Below, in pieces: positions 23,200-33,158 of a DNA stretch of 64,000 nt. Source of the stretch: Brachypodium distachyon (Eukaryota; Streptophyta; Magnoliopsida; Poales; Poaceae); assembly GCF_000005505.3 (NCBI RefSeq), contig NC_016133.3, positions 38,777,237 through 38,841,236 on the forward strand, read 5' to 3'. Position 1 is the first letter of the stretch. The number at the start of each line of letters is the position of its first letter. The position numbers were made by a program, and so were the translations under genes. The notes beneath the pieces are model-generated. The model saw only the letters and a list, made by a program, of their open reading frames with translations. It ran no database searches and was not told the origin of the DNA.

Positions 23200-23387
23200 G
23201 TTTTGCTATTTCTTAGGCGACTGAGAAATAACTATTTCTTAGTCGATGATAACAACCTTTTGATTCAATCATTGAGATTCGTGTAGGATTAATGTAGGAC
23301 CGATGGATAAGAAAATCTTGATTTGATCGCTACGATTGTTGGTTGAGAAATAACTATTTCTTAGGCGACTGAGAAATAGACACTCCC
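23200..23387. mobile_element. Mutator-like MITE with double inverted repeats
   Basis: Left part has CTATTTCTTAGGCGACTGAG then AAATAACTATTTCTTAG; right part has GAGAAATAACTATTTCTTAG then GCGACTGAGAAATAG. These form terminal inverted repeats of roughly 40 bp that are also internally palindromic. The 11-bp word TTATAATTACG occurs just left (about 23189-23199) and right (about 23388-23398); this includes a 9-bp duplication typical of Mutator. A decayed relative may lie at about 29575-29650. Confidence 0.7.
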
Positions 23388-23471
23388 TTATAATTACGTG
23401 CATACATGTACAAGTACAACTAGTAGTTGATCTATGTATATTACACATGGAATCTTATATCTATGTGCCTT

Positions 23472-24818
23472 TCAGCAACCAAAGTTCCAGTAGGACTCAT
23501 CGAGGTGAAGAGGGACGACAGAAATGTACGAGATCTCTGCCTCGCTGCTGCTGGTGAGCTCGCTTCCTGGCGAAGCACCGCGCTTTGGTATGTCGTAGCC
23601 ACCGTACTCCAGAAGCTCTGGCAGATCGTCTGTAGCACTGATCAAGCTGGAACGCTGCTGCAATATGTGCAAGGTAGAAGTAGAACAGTACGGTCCCAGC
23701 TGGTCGTCGTCATAGAGAGGCCAAAATGGTGAGGCGCAGCTTGGACGGTCCACGATCAATGACGGATCCACGTGATGAACCAAGGCATCATTCTCATGGG
23801 AGGTCATGGCACGGTTATTTGTATCCCATGGGTCGTCAGAGAGCACCTGCGATGCCGCTCGCTCTGCTGCCTCCTCGCCGTTGCAACCATCTGAGTCCAT
23901 TGGAAGGAGATGCCCTGGAGATGTTTGCCCATGCAATGCCTCTCCCTGCCCCAGGTCCCTCTCCAACGTCCTGTGATCACTTGGAGGCTTCTTCACGAAC
24001 ACCCTGCAGATCACCCACTCGCCCTGGCATCGCAAGCCCCGAATTGAAAAACCGAACACATCATCAGTAAGTCACACTAGAAAGCAAATCAATTCAGACC
24101 TCAATGGATCAGTTTGATTAATTAACTGCATGTTTATCCTGTTATCTTTTTCGAGACATGCATGAACCATGAAGTATACCTGATCAGCTCTGGAACAGGC
24201 GTTCCTGCTTCTCTGCCCCGCCAGCAGCATGTACTCGTGCATGACCCAGCTGGTCTTCTCCCCTCTCGGCGCCCTGCCGCGGTGGAACACAAGCGTCTTC
24301 TTGGTGCCGACGAGTCGATTGCTTTCCCTGCTGCAGTGCACGTCCTTGTCCTTGCCCGTCGACTTCCAATACCCGCCGGCGGTCGAGCGCCGGGCGCGTG
24401 CACCGGACGGGTACCTGATGCTCCTCTTGCAGAAGAAGTAGTAGCACTCGTCTCCTCCTGATCCGGCCGTCATTGCCGCCTTGCCCGTGGCTGTGCATGC
24501 AAAGGAATTGAGTAACTCGAACCGTGTCCTTGGAAACCGGTACGTATAACGTATGGAGCATCTCCCGTGAAATTCACATGCACGGTCCCAATTAATTAAT
24601 TAGATCAAAAAATGTGTGCAAGGTGCACGAGTGATATGCGTGTACATACAAGGCAGGTCCCATGGTTCGGACTTGTAGAGGTCGACGTCGCGGATTGCGG
24701 CGGAAGTGAAGCTGGCGTCCATGGCCTTGTTGCCGAGGTAGAAGGTGACGAGCTCCTCGTCGGTCGGGAAGAACCGGAACCCCGGCGGTAAGCACCCCAT
24801 TTGCCACTCCCCTTCCAT
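23472..24818 (-). CDS. NAC-domain transcription factor
   Basis: Three exons on minus: 24818-24650, 24490-24180, 24023-23472; 1032 nt, 343 residues, phases consistent, all GT-AG. NAC subdomain A is [19 protein letters not shown] near residue 9; B/C include [27 protein letters not shown] and [16 protein letters not shown] include [29 protein letters not shown] and [12 protein letters not shown]. The intron positions (after WDLP and at the end of subdomain D/E) are the usual NAC ones. The C-terminus is acidic and Ser-rich, as in activation domains. Nuclear DNA-binding regulator; the subfamily is not determined. An in-frame ATG lies 27 nt upstream of the chosen one; MEGEWQMG was chosen because it directly precedes the NAC domain. 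I saw no miR164-type site. Confidence 0.93.
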
Positions 24819-27235
24819 CTGGTTGAAAACAACGCCATGCATGTAGCAATATCTCAATCTCAGACTAAGGTTGCATGCCTGCATGTTTCTTTGGACGAGC
24901 ATGATAATAAGGTTACAGCTAAAACAGTAGTGCATCGTAATTTAAAATTTCCACGCATGCACGCATCATGCGTGTGCATGCATGAGATTCGCGGGAAATT
25001 TTTTTGAAGGAGATCATCGAGAACGTACATAGGTGTCTGCTAGATGCGCGCGCTCGCCGATTTCCAGGAGCAGAAGCGAGCGGCCGGCGACTGCGTCGAG
25101 CAGAGGTTTGCAAGACGGCCCTGTTTTTTTATAATGGCGCCGAGATCGGAGGCGCAGCCTTTCTACAGTTCTGGCTTTGCGTTTGCGTTTGCGTGTGCTT
25201 TGCTGACATGTCCCTGTCTCCAAAGTGTGCAGATAGCGGGAACTGCAGACAGCTTTGATCGTGATGACGTGGACATCTCGCTCAGATACCCGCCTTGCTC
25301 TGTAGCCTCGTTGCAACCTAGACAGAGAGTAGATCCATCCAAGCATGCATGTGTACAACGTCGATCTCTGGTGTTTGCAAGTCTCGATCCTATATTAATT
25401 CCTTTCTTTTTAACCAGTTTGATGGTAAGTTACAAGGAATATTTAGAGGAAGCAGCGAGATAGCTCGTGATGACGTGGACATCTCGCTCAGGTACCCCCT
25501 TTGCTCCACTTCCGAAGGTTTCATTTTGCTAGCCGTGCTGGAATGTTTCCTCCACCTGTGAAGGTTTCAACATGTGGACATGTGGGGCTGAAATTTTTTT
25601 TAATGAGATCAAACGTATTTTTTTTTGCTAAATAAGGTAAAATGTGTCTAGAGGCAGTAAAATGTAGAGCACATTTGCACATACTTCTGAGAGCTCGTTT
25701 CGTTTCTCCTTGTTGATGTGAAACTTTAACAAGCTAGAGATTTTACTCATTTCTAGTCTACTGGAATAGTACCGGATAGCAACAGATGTACACATAACTC
25801 GTGGCCAGCCGTGCGCATTCGCTGTGAGAGAATGCACATACGTATTGTACTGGTAAGTCCCTGTCGCATGCTGTCTCTGTATACGGATATTCGGCATTGT
25901 CTGCGTGTCGACAATTGTTCCGACCGAGCACGTAGTACATGTATTGATAACACGCATGACATGCCAGAAGTCTACCGTTTGTTAATTGAATTTATGCCAA
26001 AATTTTGTTTGCATTTGTACGCTACTACTCTCTCCAACTACTAGATAACAATTGAACAGCAATGTTCATACAGATAACTTTTCAGTTATTTTTAATTATG
26101 TTACTGCCAGAAAGAGCTTTCCATATCAATTAATTGCACAGACTTCACTCAACAAAATACCTAGACTAATTAGTTGATGATATGTACATGCGTGTATTGC
26201 TGGAATTATTTTTTGCCAGGTCTTGATTGATGTAGTACTACTATACATTATATATGCTTGTACAGGGGGCGTGGTCCTTTTGTCTATATAACGCTAGCTA
26301 GCTGGGGGTGCATGTTCTGTGTGGCCGAAATAATTGTGTGTTGCCAATAATTGTAATTAACCGTTTGATGGTGATGTACGTGGGAATAGGGCCCGATCGA
26401 GGAGGACCAGGGTGCAGCAGGCGGTCACCAGCTTAACACACACGTACGTACTCTTTTCCTTGCATTGCAAGTTGCAAATGGATCGTGGATAATTCGCTGG
26501 ATCGATATGCGCCACGTCACTGACGTTAACATTGTGCTAATCGAGAAAGGCCTAATCTCGATAATTAATCGTGTGCGATCATCTATCATTATTTTCTGAG
26601 CGCACACGATTCTTGACCTCACTCCGTCACAAAACTCGTTGAGTTGCTTGCTAATTTTTTTTTATTTCAGAAAAAGAGCAATTTTTGCTAATTGCTACTT
26701 CCACGTAAAAGAAGAAAAAAAAGAACAAGCTTTCTACATAGGCCTCGGAATAACTATAACTATGACATATGGTTGAACCAACAAGAGTTCTGGCTCAATG
26801 TATAGCCCATAAGCCCAAGATCTTGCGCAGTGGATTCAATAAATATTGGAGCGGGATACAGACTGCGAGCCCATGAACAAAAACAAATACCCATCCCGAC
26901 CTCATTTTCTGTTACCGGCGCTAGGAATGTTTGGAAGGAGAGATGTTCCATTAGGATAGAGCTCGAAATCATTTTGCTTGTATACTTTGTTTAATTAGGA
27001 TAGAGCTCTTGTACGGTACCCCGGATTTATTATGCGTCGTGTCTATTTGAGCCGATCTAGTGGTTAGTATTATTTAGTATTCCATTCTTAATCTCACGAA
27101 GTATTGAGTCAAAAAAAACCAGTGTACCTCAGATGGAGGGCAAAAACGTAATCACTTGAGGGTAGTACTGTAAAAACACTCTTAGGATAAGACTTCGACT
27201 AAAATTCAGCATGTGGAAAATCATGATCATAAATA
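24819..27235. other. NAC upstream and intergenic region
   Basis: The first 200 bases upstream of the NAC gene contain several CATGCA (RY-type) words at about 24837-24990. There is a 40-bp direct duplication at 25260-25300 and 25466-25507, and a series of short inverted repeats at 26513-26611. No coding gene recognised. Confidence 0.45.
26513..26611. repeat. Three consecutive short inverted repeats
   Basis: ACGTCA-C-TGACGT (about 26513-26525), ATCGAGA/TCTCGAT (about 26539-26562, 8-nt loop) and AATCGTGTGCG/CGCACACGATT (26567-26577 with 26601-26611) follow one another within 100 bp. Each is perfect in its stem. Confidence 0.65.
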
Positions 27236-27349
27236 TTCCCTCCATTTCATAATTCTTGTCTCAAAGTTGACAAAAAATGGATGTATTTATTCTTAAAAAA
27301 TGTCTAGATACATGTAATATTTCAACAAGAATTATGGAACGGAGGGAAC
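27236..27349. mobile_element. Stowaway-type MITE, about 114 bp
   Basis: Left CCCTCCATTTCATAATTCTT and right AAGAATTATGGAACGGAGGG are inverted repeats, with TGTCTAGATACATG inside. TA precedes the left end. It lies about 190 bp beyond the 3' end of the P450 gene. Confidence 0.88.
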
Positions 27350-27539
27350 TCTTTGTGAATACGAATCTAATGACATCAATTTGCATAAATCCATATTGGT
27401 AGAACAATTGTCGGTCAAATACGATATATAACATTGATACATTTATTTTTATTTTAAGGGAGAGCTGGTATGTGACGTGTATAACAATAATAAAGATACT
27501 TAAGAGTCAACCTTTTCGGGAAATAAAAACATAGTGCAA

Positions 27540-29248
27540 TTACTGAACGGTTGCATAAGGCGTAGCTTCCAAGAAAAGCTCGGTCTTTCGACGAGCCGTG
27601 ATCCCATAGGTCTCGGTCATATCAAGCTCCTCCGGGCTTCGGTCACCAGGGAGCTTCCAATCGAAGTGATAAAGAAGGCTTGCTAGAGCTATCTCGATGT
27701 TGTACACACCAAACATAATACCGGGGCACATCCTCCGCCCAGCACCTCCGGGGAGGAACCTGAAGTTTGTACCACCATAGTCCACCACCTCGCTCTCGAA
27801 CCTTTCAGGCTTGAATTCCTTTGCGTCGGTCCAGTTCCCCTCATCCCTTCCTATCGCCCACACGTTAACAAACACAGTGGTGCCCGGGGATACGTCGTAA
27901 CCCATGACCTTGCTTGGCTTAGTGCATAGCCTTGGGACAAGGAGTGGTATCGGTGGATGCAGCCTTAATGTCTCCTTTATGACCATATGGAGGTAGTGGA
28001 GCCGGCCGTCGATGTCCGCCTCCGCCACCGTGGTCTTGCCATGGAGGACTCGCCGGATTTCTGACTGCGCGGCGGACATGGCCCGCGGGTTCCTGATAAG
28101 CTCCGACATGGCCCAGATCATTGTCGTCGCCGTTGTCTCCGACCCCGCGGAGAAAATGTCCTGGTGCGTGATGAAAATGGGAACAGTTTGTGCAATAACG
28201 TTAATGCAACCCGGTGTGCAGGAGGGCTGGGGATACAACATGCGTGACAGGCGGGGCCTGTGGTTGACTTACGAACATGACGCCGCAAACATTTTCGTTG
28301 GTGAGAGTGATGCCCGTGCCACCGCCCCTTTGGAACCGCAGCAGAGTGGTAAGGATGTCTTCCTTCTCATGGCCAGCAACAACATCTCCTTCCTCCCTCT
28401 GATCCATCGCCTTCTCGTGGTCTCGGATCATGGCGTCCATGATGCACTGGATCCTCTCGCGCACCTCCCACGCCGCCCGCAGAGCCCCGCCACCGAGCAA
28501 CCGCGCGAGGCGCGACGCCGGGAACAGGTCGATGAGGTTGAAACCCGACACGAGGTCGAGCATCTTGTCCATCTCCACGATGTACGCGTCCCGCTGAGCG
28601 CACCTGTCCCCCACGGAGGCCATCATGATGACGTCGTTCATCATCGCCCTCACCCTCTCGCTAACATTGACGACGGCCGGAGCCGGACCCGTCCCAAACG
28701 CGGCGGTGACGGACCCCACGAGCCTCGCCGCCTCCCCCTCCCGGAGGGGCCGGAAAGGACCGAACACGCTTCGGGCTGAGCAGCTCCACCGTGCAGAGCT
28801 TCCGGACCGCCTTCCAATGCCTGCTGTCGGCTCGCGCGAAGGCGATGTTCTCGCCACCGTAGGTGAAGATGTCGGCGGTGGCGTACATGGGCCGGTCCGC
28901 GAAGGCGGCGTCGTGGGCCTTCATGACCTCCCTGGCCGCCTCCGGGGAGGAGATCACGAGCGTCGGGACGTGGCCCAGGCGGAGGAGCATCACGGGCCCG
29001 TGCAGCTGGGAGAGCCTCTGCATGGCGTGGTGCGGCAGCGCGCCCAGCAGCAGGTGCATGTGCCCGATCACCGGCAGCTTCCATGGGCCGGCCGGCACCG
29101 CAGATGCTGAGGATCTCTTCAGCTTCAGCTTGACGAGGATGGTTGCCACGAGGACGCACAACAAGAAAGTGTAGCACACAAGCGCAAGGCCGGGTGCGGT
29201 CATTTCTGCCATTCGAGCTAGATGATCCCGTAGGTGAGTGCTGGCCAT
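27540..29248 (-). pseudogene. Cytochrome P450, CYP71 clan, with a one-base frameshift
   Basis: Two exons on minus: 29248-28273 and 28160-27540, phase-0 GT-AG intron of 112 bp. N-terminal membrane anchor (LALVCYTFLLCVLVATILV), proline hinge PAGPWKLPVIG, C-helix HWKAVRK, I-helix AGSETT, KETLRLHP (ExxR), FKPERF and heme loop with Cys in GAGRRMCPG. Length would be about 531 residues, normal for microsomal A-type P450s. In exon 1 the frame shifts at 28754-28756 (plus-strand AAA; TTT on minus), just after LLSPKRVRSF: upstream sequence reads one frame and all downstream sequence another. One extra base explains it, so this is a recent pseudogene or a sequencing error. The heme loop reads PGGAG where the family has PFGAG. 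Substrate unknown. Confidence 0.88.
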
Positions 29249-29313
29249 CGGGGTTGGGAGCTAGCTTAATTAGTTCGGTTGTTGTCGATATGAGACTATA
29301 TGAGCTGGTATAT

Positions 29314-29322
29314 CTTATATAG
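29314..29322 (-). promoter_or_regulatory. TATA box of the P450 gene
   Basis: Minus strand reads CTATATAAG, about 66 nt upstream of the first ATG (29248). This predicts a short leader and favours that ATG over the in-frame one at 29212. Confidence 0.7.
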
Positions 29323-29761
29323 AAAACAATAACAAGTAAACAAATGGAGAGTCAATTGTGTACAAGCAATGGAAGTTAATCGACATTGAACTGAACTACT
29401 GAAGACGACTTGTCAACTGTTAGTGAGCTTAATTTAAGATTTATTGTTAGTATATGTACTGTTTGACTTGCCGCTATACTTATATAGTACAAACGTTTTA
29501 CAAGATTATCGAATCGGAGCTTAGTCGCCTCAGGGAAGTAAAATAATAGATCATGAAATGGACAGGACAAACAAATTAAGAAATAACTATTTCTGATCCT
29601 ACGACCGAAATTTGTTCAAGATTGATGTAAGTATAAAGAATAAGAAATAAACTACCTGCAAAAAAAAGAAATAAACACTCCATTTTTAACAAAAGGCACG
29701 CAACTTCTTACTGCACGATGCTCGGCATTATATTTCACGCCCCCTGCAGATATGATGCAAA
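29323..29761. other. P450 upstream region
   Basis: AT-rich promoter-side DNA. At about 29575-29650 there are AGAAATAACTATTTCT words like those of the Mutator-like MITE at 23.2 kb, suggesting a decayed relative. Confidence 0.4.
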
Positions 29762-29775
29762 GTCCGGACCTTAAT

Positions 29776-30079
29776 TTTGTTTTTAGAATAACAGGGAGCC
29801 TCTCCCCAGCCCCATCTTTATTAGACGAAGTCACCACCATGCATCCAGGTTCACAGCGAAGCAGTTTAAAAACGACAGATCGAAACAACAGAAAACTAAA
29901 CTAGTACCAGGAGAACCGTTTCGCTCTATTACACGGCCAAGATGCCCAGCACTTGAAGCCTCACAAACACAGCGACGTCACCACAAATCACAAGGCGCCT
30001 TCAGGGAGATTCAGCTTCACAGTATGACCGCCGAGTTAATCTCCATCTCCCTCACCAGGATCTTGCCATCAGCTCCAAC
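29776..30079 (-). mobile_element. Retro-inserted sequence (truncated non-LTR element or retrocopy), 304 bp
   Basis: The 14-bp word GTCCGGACCTTAAT flanks it exactly, at 29762-29775 and 30080-30093. Read on minus it ends in an A-rich tail (plus-strand TTTGTTTTT next to the left duplication) and contains AATAAA about 40 bases before that tail. Long target duplications with an A-rich end are the mark of LINE-type retrotransposition. No LINE protein motif is visible, so it could be a 5'-truncated LINE 3' end, a SINE, or a retrocopied transcript end. Confidence 0.75.
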
Positions 30080-30093
30080 GTCCGGACCTTAAT

Positions 30094-32186
30094 CTCTCGT
30101 GTGGAAATTTCTTAGTATTAGTCTTTGTCGTCCTATTATCTCTAGTTGCAGGACATCTCAATTTCCATATCGGTACTGGAGGATAGTCCTGCTCAAGTTC
30201 CTCGTTGGCTGGCTGGCCGCCCGTTTCACGTTTTCTTTTAGCAACCGGAATAGTAGGCTTCAAGTAGTACTGAAGATGGATTTTGTGTATTTCCTTCGAT
30301 CACGTGATTATGGTTGTACTTGTACCTGCTCGATCAGGAAAATAAATGTACGTGACATTGTTGACTTGTTGTAAGTTTTAGATATTTTAGTATGAACAGT
30401 GAGAATTAGAATCAACCGGTGTATGTTAATTTGTAGAATGTGTAAATTAGTAGTAAACGAATATGACGACTTATTTTCATATAATTAGCTCTGCAATTCT
30501 GCAACCTGTTGTTCCCGTCCAAGCAACCCACCGTTTCCTATAAACGAATATGATGACTTATTTTGCATCCGTGCCGACGGTGCTATTGTATCCGTGTAGG
30601 CTGTGCACCGTGCGTCGCCGATGCACCTCCGTCGGTGCACCGTGCATCGACGAGTCGCGGGCAGTGCATTCCGCCGGAGCACCGGTGCACTCGTCGGAGC
30701 GCCGCCGGTGCACCGTGCACCGGCGAGTCGCAAGCAGTGCATTTTGAGCCGTGCCGATCCTCCAGCCACCGGCCCAACGGCGGACCCATGCCGGTGCGCT
30801 GCCGCCCCTCGCGTGCCTCCTGTGCGTCGCGATCCGCCGCTGCGGCCTCCTAATGGCGTGCGTGGCCTATAGGAAAGCCGGTCGCAGATTATAACTACTC
30901 TTCCTAGTAATATGATTATGCATAGAGTATGTCTTTCGTCTCTCAATTGTCATCAGTCCCTTGAGTCTAAAATCACAGAAACTTTGTAATAATTAATAGT
31001 ATATAGTTTTGTCCCTCATCCTAACTTGACTATTGACAATGTATACAACTAACTCTGTGTTCTGCCTTGTTGCCGATCCGACCGTTGTGCCATGATGCCA
31101 TGTATGCAACTAACTAGAACTTAGTCGACAACTATTCTGACTCTAACGGTAACAATGTCATGCTAACACAAAAAAAAACATGACGCAAATCTAAACAACA
31201 AGGTTAACTCCAACACCCGTCTAGGTGTACTATTATGGAAGAAGAAAAAACATCTTGAAGACAAAAATGACGTTTTACATTTTATTTCTATCTTTCCATA
31301 CATAACCAAATAATGGAAAGGATTCCTCAAGAGTCTCGGGTCCCAGAAGCGCGTGATAAATGCCACTAAAGCCTAAGACTGCGGAGGAAATTACATGAAG
31401 TACTCTGGATACAAAGTATGGAAAAGTATCGATAACTTCTCTCTGGCCCGACTCCCCAACCTAGGGTAGCTAAGTGTGGAAGTAAAATCAACACTTGTTC
31501 ATACATGAGCTTTTCTGGCATGAAATGGGCCACTTCAAATAGGTTCATTGCTCCGGCCAATATGATTAATCCCGCATGGGCTACGAAAAGATTTTCCTTT
31601 GCAAGAATTGCCCTTCTTCACACGTGTACAAGGAAAGAAACTGGAATTTACTAAAAAATGTCGGGTCGATGATGGCAGAAGCGTACAGTCAAGGTGTGGG
31701 AATGAGTTTTGGGTACAGTCAAGCGTACAGTTCGGTACTGGTGACTAGTGAGCATGTGCATATTCCTAGAAGACAAAAGTGATAGAAGGAGTTTTTACTT
31801 GATTTGATCAAGAGATTAACACGGAGTGATATTTATACGTAGTTCTTGGAACTGTACAGCAAAGATTCTATCCGATTCAACGAGATGCGTTAATGCATTC
31901 CGGGGCGTGCCCGGTTAGCAGCTGTGCATGCCCACGAGGTGTTCGGCGATATGTCTAGCAGAGGGTTCAGCAAGTAAAACCTGGTGCTGCAATCTGGATG
32001 CTGTATCTTCTTCTTCCAGGTACCCGGCGAAGGAAGCTTCGATGGCACATTTTCGGTCGTATTTTCAGGCAATTCAGTTGTTTAGATTATTCTACAATCT
32101 GTCTGACAACATAAACTGAAATAGTAGGCACAAACTGCTACTCATATAAGATTTCGTGTGCGTCCAGTAGGCCGGAAGAACTAGGA
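30094..32186. other. Intergenic with a GC-rich repeat island
   Basis: No gene recognised. A GC-rich island at about 30590-30860 stands out in AT-rich DNA. Frames near 31163-31560 and 31890-32072 show no motif I can name. Confidence 0.45.
30590..30860. repeat. GC-rich island of GTGCACCGTGCA repeats
   Basis: GGTGCACCGTGCATCGACGA (about 30634) and GGTGCACCGTGCACCGGCGA (about 30706) start two copies of a unit of about 72 bp, each containing GAGTCGC and GCAGTGCATT. Shorter related words extend on both sides. TTTCCTATA (about 30534) and TATAGGAAA (about 30870) are inverted around the island. Confidence 0.65.
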
Positions 32187-33077
32187 TCAGTTGATTTTGC
32201 TCTGATTGAGCTTTATGCTCTCCCTGAGATCAGTCTCTATCTTCTTGTCCACGTTCTTGCTGAATCCAGGGTATGGCTCATAGGCAAACAGCTTGTTGAG
32301 TATCTGTGCACAGAAGAACAAAGGAATGCTACTGAGTACCGGTCACAAGTTCACAACTCCATGTCGATTCAGTTCCTGGTAGATCATGCCATCTTTTCTA
32401 CAGTCTACACCCAGATATGCACCTGGTACTTTTTTTGAACATTCAAGGATTGATTGATGTTTTACCTGTAGCAAGATGAGGAACGGCTCCATCAAAAACA
32501 CCTCAGGAAGTTCAGTCACCATTGGCCCTCTCTTCTGCAAAGTAAGAGATGCAGATTCAACAACTAATAATCAGCAAAGGTGCTACATGTAGGCAGATTG
32601 CCAGGAACCTGGTGGATATATAGGGGAAAACAAATCTAGTCAAAGGATATGTACCTCGAAGAGGCCATGGCCGAGGACCTGCCAGGCCCAGCCGAAGAGC
32701 TGCGTGGGCAGCACGACCTTCCAGGCGAGCGCGAAGCCGAGGCGCGCGGCGAGGGCGCGGCTGGCGGCCCATGCGGCGAGGAAGAGCAGCGCCGCGAGCG
32801 CCCCCGCGCGGCGGTCGACGGCGAGGTAGGCGGCGGCGTAGGCGAGGGAGAGGGCGAGCGCCGGGTCGAGCGGGGGCGGGAGCGGGAGGGGCAGGAACTG
32901 GAGGATGAGGAGGATGGTGAAGAGGAGCGGGCCCGTGAGCAGCACGTGCGCGGCGGCGTTCACCGGGTGACGGTGCTGCGACCGGAAGAAGGCGAACTGT
33001 GCCTCCAGGTTCAGGACGCCGCGCGAATTCGGCTTGGCCCCCATGGAACACGACGACGACGACCTTCGAGAGGACAC
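32187..33077 (-). CDS. Mpo1/DUF962 family membrane protein
   Basis: Three exons on minus: 33077-32655, 32534-32466, 32303-32187; 202 residues, all introns GT-AG in phase 0. The protein has QHRHPVNAAAHVLL near the start, four hydrophobic stretches (LLFTILLILQFLPL, LALSLAYAAAYLAV, ALAALLFLAAWAAS, WKVVLPTQLFGWAWQ), then LGHGLFEKRGPMV and LMEPFLILL. The conserved His residues (HP-x-N...H and GH-x-x-FE) match DUF962, whose yeast member Mpo1 is an Fe(II)-dependent dioxygenase in alpha-oxidation of 2-hydroxy fatty acids at the ER. The same role in plants is inferred. The first ATG after the TATA box is used; the in-frame ATG at 33044 (MGAKPNSRG, 191 residues) is a good alternative. Confidence 0.88.
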
Positions 33078-33148
33078 CAGCAGTGAGAGAGGGGGTTGAG
33101 AATGCCTTTTCGATTTATCTTAGTACCGAAAGTGCACGGTTGGCTGCC

Positions 33149-33158
33149 TATATATAAA
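33149..33158 (-). promoter_or_regulatory. TATA box of the Mpo1-like gene
   Basis: Minus strand reads TTTATATATAGG, about 72 nt upstream of the ATG at 33077 and 105 nt upstream of that at 33044. Spacing suits a short leader. Confidence 0.6.

Noticed and set aside
23472..24023. A miR164 target site in the NAC gene
   Set aside because: Scanned for the complementary pattern by eye and found none.
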